A stretch of DNA of 20,586 nucleotides, from the NCBI GenBank assembly GCA_003645845.1, contig QNCV01000011.1:1-20586 (forward strand), written 5' to 3'. The position numbers and the translations under genes are program-made. The notes under the pieces are model-generated. The model was not told the origin of the DNA, made no database searches, and saw only the letters and a list, made by a program, of their open reading frames with translations. The DNA is from Fidelibacterota bacterium (lineage in GTDB: Bacteria; Fidelibacterota; UBA2242). Within the stretch, counting starts at the first letter, position 1. The number at the start of each line of letters is the position of its first letter. Positions 15,244 to 20,586 of the stretch are shown piece after piece.

Positions 15244-16056
15244 ATGATTAATCTTGAATTTTTAAATGAAATTTCTCTAATCTTTCAGACTAATACTAAT
15301 GTCGAGGACGCTTTTCAGGCGGTTTTTGACATTCTGGATAAAACGCTCAGCTTTGATTATGGAACTCTTTTTATGTATGACAAAGAAAAAGATCGTCTAA
15401 CATCACTCTACCAGCGTGGTAAGGTTCGGGTGGAGCTGGCCCATGAGTTTGAATTTCAGCATGGTTCCGGCTTGTCAGGCTGGATAACCGGGCGTCGGGA
15501 ACCGTTGATATTGCCGGCATTAACAAAAGCTCGACCGGGAAAAGATAATCTTTTTCGGTCTTTTGTATCGATGCCCTTATGGTATAAAGAGGAGTTGCTG
15601 GGTGTTTTGAATCTGGGACACCGTAAGGAAAATGTCTATTCCCGCAAGGATATTGAATTGTTTTCACTGATTGCCTCTCAGATAGCAATGGTAATCGAAA
15701 AAATCAAATTGCAGAGAGAACTGACGGAAAAGAATAAGGTTCTTGAAAAAGCGCTGACAGAATTAAAACTTGCCCAGGAAAGCCTGATTGAAAAAGAGCG
15801 TCTGGCCGCTATTGGTGAAATTGTAATTACAGTTAATCACGAGATAAACAATCCCTTAACAGCAATTATCAGCCTGTCCGAAATTTTGCAGATGACCCTT
15901 GAAACAGCAAAGCATGAAAAGATTAGATCCGGACTGAAAGGAATTATACGAGAAGCAAGACGAATTCAACGGGTTACCCAAAAACTGACTCACTTGGATA
16001 ATACTCGTACGACAACCTATCTTGGGGATTCCAATATGATTGAGTTGAAGGATTAA
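15244..16056 (+). CDS. GAF-HisKA protein lacking an ATPase domain
   Basis: This 270-residue soluble protein has a GAF domain (about 15-155), a coiled-coil-like linker (about 152-186), and a HisKA phospho-acceptor domain (about 186-250) with His199 in VNHEINNPLTAIISLSEIL. It keeps Glu200 and Asn203 of the HExxN phosphatase signature. It then stops at residue 270, with no N, G1 or G2 boxes, so it cannot bind ATP as kinases do. No frame downstream on the same strand encodes the missing domain, so a recent frameshift is unlikely. It begins nine bases after the complete PAS kinase. It may be a phosphotransfer substrate, a phosphatase, or a regulator that dimerises with the neighbouring kinase. These roles are inferred. 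Confidence 0.85.
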   Translation: MINLEFLNEISLIFQTNTNVEDAFQAVFDILDKTLSFDYGTLFMYDKEKDRLTSLYQRGKVRVELAHEFEFQHGSGLSGWITGRREPLILPALTKARPGKDNLFRSFVSMPLWYKEELLGVLNLGHRKENVYSRKDIELFSLIASQIAMVIEKIKLQRELTEKNKVLEKALTELKLAQESLIEKERLAAIGEIVITVNHEINNPLTAIISLSEILQMTLETAKHEKIRSGLKGIIREARRIQRVTQKLTHLDNTRTTTYLGDSNMIELKD

Positions 16057-16062
16057 TGGATT

Positions 16063-17712
16063 CTATCGGCTGACGGCTTCAAGAGTTCTGTTAAAGTAAT
16101 TGCGCCAGTAATTGTTGTTATATTTTTCAATTAATTTGGAAGCAGCATCAAAATTATCATAACCCTGATCAATACCCAGGTGAATTTGATTGACCCCCAA
16201 CTCCATCAGTGCGTAAAAATAATTTTCCAGTCCCATGTTATTTAAGTCAATTCCGTTATTCAGGACAGTCTGGTAGATTGCGACGCTTTTTTTCTGCCAT
16301 GCAACGGCGCTCTGCGAATCATTTTTATTGGAACTGAAATAGCGGCCAATCAGTCGGTAGATTTCCGATTCGATAACGAATGGAAATATGGATGAAGCAT
16401 TATTGCCGTAATCTATTAACTTTTTTTCAGAGAGTTTCGTATTACCAAATACACTAAGGATTTCCAGTCGGATCGTAATTGCCTTTTCCATGGTATGAAT
16501 GAGACCTGCAATTTTTCCGGAACAGGTGCTGTCAATATTGGTTGTTTTCAGAAGATGATATGCTTGTTCATATGTCTGACCGGGATCGAGGTTTAAATCT
16601 TGGGTTAAAGCATATTTGCTCAGGGCATAATAATACCGCAAACACGGATTAGTCGGATCGTTTTGATAAGCCGCTTCTATCAGCGGCAGAGCCATTTTAT
16701 ACAGATGAATGGATTTCCGGTAATTTTGGTTTAAGTGCGCTCGTTCCGCTATTTCAATCATGGTTTTAATGGAATCAAGGGATATATTCCGCGTGTCTCG
16801 GGCAACCTCACTCTGCTGAAATAGTGTGTCAATCAGGATTCGGTGTATCCAACCCTCGGTTGCTTGCTGAGGATTAATATGGTACCAATCATGGTTGATT
16901 TTATCAACTATGAGCGTTGTTCCGGACGCGACCCGATTAATAATTGGATATTCCAGGCCGGGTCCGCTTCTGACATGACCGTTTGTGCGGATTTTGACAA
17001 TTTCGTTAACATTTTGAACAGGCAGGACAATTTTTACCAGATTTTGATATATCCATCCATACTGGTCGGAGGCAATATCTATCAGGTACCAATTGCCGAT
17101 ATGGGCAATGGGTTTTAACTGAGTTAGTGGTGATACTGTATTTATAATAGTGTAGTCTGTCCCCGGGCCCGACCGAATTCTGCTTTTGGTTGTTACCTGG
17201 AGTTTTACACCACTGTTGGGGATTTCTTTAGTAATAATATCATGAACCCAGCCAAACGTTGAATCCTCTGTAATGACCGCGTGCCAGGAGCCGGTTTGGA
17301 ATATCTGCCTGAGAATGCGGGGAGGCTCCATTGAAAGGACGATATCTGATTGCGTTGTCGGTGCAAACCGCAAATTGCCCCGTTTAGTCAACTGTAAATC
17401 GGGTAGAAACATTTCACCACTATTTGCTTCAAACATGGTAAGGTTAACCCAACCGACCGCCCCATCTAATAACTGGACATGAGCCCATTGGTCGGCTGTG
17501 TTTGTTTGAATAACAATATCGCCGCGATTAAGTTGCCGGGGTATTGGGTAATTCAAGCCGGGCCCGTTGCGAAAATTGACCTGATCGTTAATTATAATAC
17601 CGAGTTTTACTCCGGCGATTAGTGTGCGGGTAATCACAGCCAGGAAAAATAAGACTAACGCCGGCTGAATCAAATTGAATCTTAAATCGGTATTTTTTCT
17701 GACTGCGTCCAT
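16063..17712 (-). CDS. Secreted or membrane-anchored protein with four SH3b repeats and a helical C-terminal half
   Basis: This 549-residue protein has an N-terminal hydrophobic segment (about 15-33, after basic residues) that is a signal anchor or uncleaved signal. Four bacterial SH3 (SH3b) repeats follow at about 35-93, 104-161, 168-227 and 236-294. Repeats 1, 3 and 4 have R-(N/S)-GPG at 48, 180 and 248; repeat 2 is degenerate (RFAPT at 115). Each has Gly-Trp with the Trp exactly 40 residues after the Arg (W88, W155, W220, W288). Residues 300-549 are helical and TPR-like. SH3b domains often bind peptidoglycan. It runs against the flagellar genes, converging on the GAF-HisKA gene with six bases between stops. 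Its function and any flagellar link are unknown. ATG is preceded by GGAAAG. Confidence 0.85.
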   Translation of the reverse strand: MDAVRKNTDLRFNLIQPALVLFFLAVITRTLIAGVKLGIIINDQVNFRNGPGLNYPIPRQLNRGDIVIQTNTADQWAHVQLLDGAVGWVNLTMFEANSGEMFLPDLQLTKRGNLRFAPTTQSDIVLSMEPPRILRQIFQTGSWHAVITEDSTFGWVHDIITKEIPNSGVKLQVTTKSRIRSGPGTDYTIINTVSPLTQLKPIAHIGNWYLIDIASDQYGWIYQNLVKIVLPVQNVNEIVKIRTNGHVRSGPGLEYPIINRVASGTTLIVDKINHDWYHINPQQATEGWIHRILIDTLFQQSEVARDTRNISLDSIKTMIEIAERAHLNQNYRKSIHLYKMALPLIEAAYQNDPTNPCLRYYYALSKYALTQDLNLDPGQTYEQAYHLLKTTNIDSTCSGKIAGLIHTMEKAITIRLEILSVFGNTKLSEKKLIDYGNNASSIFPFVIESEIYRLIGRYFSSNKNDSQSAVAWQKKSVAIYQTVLNNGIDLNNMGLENYFYALMELGVNQIHLGIDQGYDNFDAASKLIEKYNNNYWRNYFNRTLEAVSR

Positions 17713-17985
17713 ATTATTTTTGCTTTCCGGCTAATAATAAAAAATCCGTGGTATTTATCCAACTAAATAATTCCGAATCTGTTTAGACCCGATAGGAAAA
17801 ACTTTCCGCAGCACGATAGAATGTTCCATCTATTTCTTTCCGTAAAAAAAAGAAGTATAATGATTTTGAATCATGTTTTTTCGATTTATCGACGAGAAAT
17901 TTGATTCCGGTGGAAAAATATTGATAATCGAAGTCTTATGGCAACCTTCTTGCTTTTGAGTAGACTGCAAACTGGAGATGATGAG
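17713..17985. promoter_or_regulatory. Divergent intergenic region between the SH3b gene and flgF
   Basis: This 273-base region should hold promoters for the minus-strand SH3b gene and for flgF-flgG-flgA-flgH. It contains a perfect TATAAT at 17856-17861 with only a poor -35 (TTCTTT), CGATAG twice (17790-17795 and 17814-17819), and inverted repeats GGAAA-AAC-TTTCC (17795-17807), ATGATT-TTG-AATCAT (17860-17874) and TCGAT-TT-ATCGA (17881-17892). A TAAA at 17764 followed by CCGATA at 17789 resembles sigma28 halves but the spacing is about five bases too long. The function of individual parts is not established. Confidence 0.5.
17860..17881 (+). terminator. AT-rich hairpin with T-run upstream of flgF
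   Basis: A perfect six-base-pair stem with a three-base loop (ATGATT-TTG-AATCAT) is followed by GTTTTTT at 17875-17881. The opposite strand also reads into a T-rich run. It could be a weak bidirectional terminator or an operator. The stem has few G-C pairs, so strength is doubtful. Confidence 0.3.
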
Positions 17986-18699
17986 ATGATCATTGAGGAA
18001 TTAAATAAGTTAAAACAGGTAATGACCGCCCAGATGCAGCGTAACGATCTGGTGGCCAACAATCTGGCAAACCTGAATTCAAGGGGTTTTAAAAAAGATC
18101 AGACCTTTTTTGATATTTTAAAAACGGCAGATGAAAGCCGGCTCCAATTGACAACCAAAACGGATTTTTCACAGGGTACCCTTGAAAACACCCAGAATCC
18201 CCTGGATTTAGCCATCTCCGGAAGAGGTTTTTTTGTTGTTGAGACTGAACAGGGTGAACGGCTGACGCGGAATGGCCATTTTACTGTTAATCAGGACGGT
18301 TTTTTAAGTGACTCAAATGGAAATATGATTCTCGGTCACGGTGGCAAAATATTTCTTGCGCTGGATAATCACCCACCCACGGCAATAAACATTTGTGAAG
18401 ATGGGCGGATTTTTCTTGATAACCAATACATTGACCAATTGAAAATCGTGGATGTCGAGAATTATGATGTTCTGAAAAAGGCAAGTAGTAATGCCTTCAA
18501 AGTTGAAGCCGGAAATTCAATTATCGATATAGAGAACCCCTGTGTTTTGCAGGGAAATTTGGAAAATTCCAATGTGAATTCCATCGATGAGATGGTGTCC
18601 CTGATCGAAATTCAGCGACAATTTGAAAGCTCACAACGAGTACTTAAAACTATTGATAATGCTCTAAAAAGAGCCGCCAATAGTATTAGTAAAGTATAG
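17986..18699 (+). CDS. flgF: Flagellar basal-body rod protein FlgF
   Basis: FlgF is a proximal/distal rod component. From the ATG at 17986 it is 237 residues, a normal length. It has the N-terminal rod signature NNLANLNSRGFKKD (25-38), the central TLENTQNPLDLAISGRGFF block (65-83) typical of FlgF/FlgG, and the C-terminal GNLENSNVNSIDEMVSLIEIQRQFE helix that packs in the rod core. The start was chosen over an ATG at 17938 (16 residues longer) because GGAG at 17974-17977 is eight bases before 17986 and the family begins at this point. It is followed by flgG after 15 bases. The start of this transcription unit lies after the divergent intergenic region. Confidence 0.95.
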   Translation: MIIEELNKLKQVMTAQMQRNDLVANNLANLNSRGFKKDQTFFDILKTADESRLQLTTKTDFSQGTLENTQNPLDLAISGRGFFVVETEQGERLTRNGHFTVNQDGFLSDSNGNMILGHGGKIFLALDNHPPTAINICEDGRIFLDNQYIDQLKIVDVENYDVLKKASSNAFKVEAGNSIIDIENPCVLQGNLENSNVNSIDEMVSLIEIQRQFESSQRVLKTIDNALKRAANSISKV

Positions 18700-18714
18700 A
18701 TAGGAGAAAATAGT

Positions 18715-19503
18715 ATGTTACGATCTTTAAGAACCGCTGCATTGGGTATGGCTGCTCAGCAGCTGAATGTTGATACAATTGCCAATAACCTGGCCAACGT
18801 TAATACTACGGGCTATAAACGAAATACAATCGAATTTCAGGACTTACTGTATGAGAATATTCAATCCGGTGATGTTGATAGCCGGGATGGTCAGGAAAAG
18901 CCAAGTGGTTTGCAAATCGGTCTTGGTAATAAACCAATTGCAACCTATCGTTCCTTTTCCCAGGGTCCGATTGAGGAGACCGGGAATTCTCTGGATCTGG
19001 CTATAAATGGCAATGGATTTTTACAAATTGAGCAACCGGACGGAGAATTTGCTTACACCAGGGATGGCGCATTGCGTATCAATTCTGAAGGGAATCTGGT
19101 GAATAATTCCGGTCTGCGTGTATATCCGGAAATCTCCTTCCCGGATAATGTTACCGGTGTTAAGGTCAGCCAGGATGGTGTGATTTCCGTAACGATTGAT
19201 GGAGAAAGTGAGCCGGAAGAGATCGGTCAGATCGAGATGGTCACTTTTATGAATCCGGCGGGATTAAAAGCCATCGGGGGAAATCTGTTTGTTCAGACAG
19301 AAGCATCAGGAGAACCCAACTATGGACTGCCCGGGGAAGAGGGTTTCGGAACCATTAACCAGGGATACCTTGAAAAATCGAACGTTGATGTGGTTGAGGA
19401 AATGGTTAATCTGATCGTCGCTCAGCGATCCTATGAAATTAACTCTAAAGCCGTTAAAACTGCCGATGAATTGTTACAAATGACAAATAGAATAGTTCGT
19501 TAG
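18715..19503 (+). CDS. flgG: Flagellar distal rod protein FlgG
   Basis: FlgG makes the distal rod that passes through the P and L rings. The 262-residue product has the standard N terminus MLRSLRTAALGMAAQQLNVD, the rod signature NNLANVNTTGYKRN (24-37), an FSQGPIEETGNSLDLAINGNGF block, and the C-terminal GYLEKSNVDVVEEMVNLIVA segment followed by QRSYE. Length matches the family. AGGAGA at 18702-18707 is seven bases before the ATG. It sits between flgF and flgA in the expected order. Confidence 0.98.
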   Translation: MLRSLRTAALGMAAQQLNVDTIANNLANVNTTGYKRNTIEFQDLLYENIQSGDVDSRDGQEKPSGLQIGLGNKPIATYRSFSQGPIEETGNSLDLAINGNGFLQIEQPDGEFAYTRDGALRINSEGNLVNNSGLRVYPEISFPDNVTGVKVSQDGVISVTIDGESEPEEIGQIEMVTFMNPAGLKAIGGNLFVQTEASGEPNYGLPGEEGFGTINQGYLEKSNVDVVEEMVNLIVAQRSYEINSKAVKTADELLQMTNRIVR

Positions 19504-19508
19504 AACAG

Positions 19509-20204
19509 ATGAAACCTACCCGTTTACCAATTAGTGTATTTTTTCTGCTTATGCTGTTTTTCAATCCGGTTGAAGGGATAAATAAGCAGCAGTTGGTTTC
19601 ACTGGTGAAAGGTTATTTCGCAAACCAATTTAACGTTCCGGTTACAGATGTCGTAGTTAATATTGTCAATCCGCCACGACGGGATTTATCTGCGGTCTCA
19701 ATCGATAAAATTTGGGTATCATCACGAACAAAAATTCCCCGATTAGGATATCAATCCTTATGGTTATCAGTGCCTTCAGAAGGTGTTTATCAGGAGCCGA
19801 TGTCTGTTCGGCTGAGTGTCTATAAAACTGTCGCGGTAGCCCGGCATACAATTGCCCGGAATGAAACCCTTTCCGGTGAAAATGTGGTATTTAAAAGGGT
19901 GTTATTGTCGTCATTTGATCCGAAACCTGTGACAGAAATTGATTCTCTGAACGGTTTTATATCAAGACAGGTTATCCAGGAAGGAAAAGTTTTAAAGCAA
20001 TATATGATTACTGTAAGTCCGGATATAATCGCAGGTGAAAAGGTAAAGGTGCTTTTATCAAGGGGGACATTGACTGTTATAGCGAATGCCCGTATAAAAA
20101 GCGATGCTTGCATTGGTGATAAAGTCCGGGTGGTTTGTGATAATACCCGCAAGACACTGACGGCTCGCGTAATAAATAAAGATACCGTTATGGTAGAGTA
20201 TTAG
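19509..20204 (+). CDS. flgA: Flagellar P-ring assembly chaperone FlgA
   Basis: FlgA is a periplasmic chaperone for the P-ring protein FlgI. The 231-residue product begins with a signal peptide (about 1-23, ending near VEG). It has an N-terminal domain, an SAF domain (about 106-167) with ARHTIARNETLSGENVVFKR, and a C-terminal beta-clip region with AGEKVKVLLSRGTLTVIANA and a later GDKVRVV. Length is typical. The start lies five bases after flgG, in the translated order flgG-flgA-flgH. Presence of FlgA implies a P-ring and so a diderm cell. The partner flgI is presumably beyond the right edge. Confidence 0.94.
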   Translation: MKPTRLPISVFFLLMLFFNPVEGINKQQLVSLVKGYFANQFNVPVTDVVVNIVNPPRRDLSAVSIDKIWVSSRTKIPRLGYQSLWLSVPSEGVYQEPMSVRLSVYKTVAVARHTIARNETLSGENVVFKRVLLSSFDPKPVTEIDSLNGFISRQVIQEGKVLKQYMITVSPDIIAGEKVKVLLSRGTLTVIANARIKSDACIGDKVRVVCDNTRKTLTARVINKDTVMVEY

Positions 20205-20214
20205 CGGAGAAATG

Positions 20215-20586
20215 ATGCGAAGTGTTTTAAATAATATCCTTACTTTTACTTTACTGTTTTCCGGTCTCTATGCTCAGGATCGTGGAAACGGTCCTTTTTC
20301 CCTGTATTCCGATGTCAAAGCTCACGGAGTGGGAGACATTATCACAATATTAATAGTGGAAAACGCCAATGCGTCTCAGGAATCCAGGGTGAGCAGTTCG
20401 GGCAGCGCCAATATAGCTGCAGATGGTTCGGTTACGGGAAGTTTAAGTGATTATTTACCGGTCTTCGGAATTTCAAGCTCGGTATCTTCGGACCGGGACG
20501 GGCAACAGGGCACAAAGCAAAATGATAAATTAACAGGTAAGATATCCGCCAGGATAATTGAACAAACCAATAATGATATGTTTCTC
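20215..20586 (+). CDS. flgH: Flagellar L-ring protein FlgH, N-terminal part
   Basis: FlgH forms the L-ring bushing in the outer membrane. The 124 residues before the window edge start with a signal peptide (h-region ILTFTLLFSG, cleavage likely after LYA) and then SLYSDVKAHGVGDIITILIVE, the family's conserved N-terminal motif (S-L-Y-x-D-x-x-A-x-x-VGDI-x-T-x-x-x-x-E), followed by Ser/Gly-rich sequence. There is no Cys in the visible part, whereas proteobacterial FlgH is a lipoprotein with a lipobox Cys. The ATG at 20215 is five bases after GGAG at 20206-20209; an ATG at 20212 adds one Met. The gene runs off the right end. Confidence 0.93.
   Translation, partial: MRSVLNNILTFTLLFSGLYAQDRGNGPFSLYSDVKAHGVGDIITILIVENANASQESRVSSSGSANIAADGSVTGSLSDYLPVFGISSSVSSDRDGQQGTKQNDKLTGKISARIIEQTNNDMFL

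Noticed and set aside
16000..16062. Frameshifted HATPase domain after the GAF-HisKA protein
   Set aside because: Only six bases separate it from the convergent SH3b gene, and no frame there continues into N or G boxes.
16843..17482. Plus-strand ORFs opposite the SH3b gene
   Set aside because: They lie within the clear SH3b repeats on the other strand and show no recognisable domains.
17764..17795. Sigma28 promoter (TAAA then CCGATA) upstream of flgF
   Set aside because: The two halves match but lie about five bases farther apart than the usual 15-16, and no other -35 fits the CCGATA.
17908..17927. Sigma54-like TGGAAAAATATTGA before flgF
   Set aside because: The TTG is one base too close to the GG and the -24 half matches poorly.
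17938..17985. Earlier ATG start for flgF adding 16 residues
   Set aside because: No ribosome site near it, and GGAG is ideally placed for the ATG at 17986, where family members begin.

Overview
This window is almost entirely a flagellar gene cluster from a diderm (Gram-negative-type) bacterium of moderate to low GC content. The outer-membrane L-ring gene flgH and P-ring chaperone flgA show the double membrane. FlhF/FlhG are the pair that sets flagellar number and pole. The order motA-motB-fliL-fliM-fliN/Y-fliOPQR-flhB-flhA-flhF-flhG-fliA, followed by flgF-flgG-flgA-flgH, together with several unfamiliar ancillary proteins, does not look like an enteric or pseudomonad arrangement. My best guess is a non-proteobacterial diderm lineage (for example in the FCB group), but this is inference from layout only.

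Layout. (1) 1-814: end of motA and complete motB, the stator. (2) 815-1181: a 367-base gap without a convincing gene, holding two copies of an 11-bp repeat and a sigma54-like element. (3) 1182-7531: fliL, C-ring genes fliM and fliN (FliY-like), and export-gate genes fliO, fliP, fliQ, fliR, flhB, very tightly packed. (4) 7535-12576: flhA, flhF, flhG, a small two-helix membrane protein and the flagellar sigma factor fliA. (5) 12587-16056: an ancillary block of a disordered 83-aa protein, a membrane protein with an HTH-like cytoplasmic tail, a 101-aa beta-rich protein, a soluble PAS histidine kinase and a GAF-HisKA protein that has no ATPase domain. (6) 16063-17712, minus strand: a secreted or anchored protein with four SH3b repeats and a helical C-terminal half. 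(7) 17713-17985: divergent intergenic region with several inverted repeats. (8) 17986-20586: distal rod genes flgF and flgG, then flgA and the start of flgH, which runs off the window.

Together these genes supply torque generation (MotAB, FliL), the rotor switch (FliM, FliN/Y), the type III export gate (FliOPQR, FlhAB), placement control (FlhFG), late-gene transcription (FliA) and rod/ring assembly (FlgF, FlgG, FlgA, FlgH). No hook, filament, chemotaxis array or FliK gene is in the window.

The strongest oddities are: a FliL whose membrane segment has been triplicated while its periplasmic domain is single; a two-gene kinase pair in which one partner keeps the phospho-acceptor histidine but lacks the ATPase domain; a FliN carrying a CheC-type phosphatase motif; a four-SH3b protein with exactly regular motif spacing; and a FlgH whose signal peptide has no lipobox cysteine. 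No tRNA, rRNA, CRISPR array, insertion sequence or attachment site was seen.
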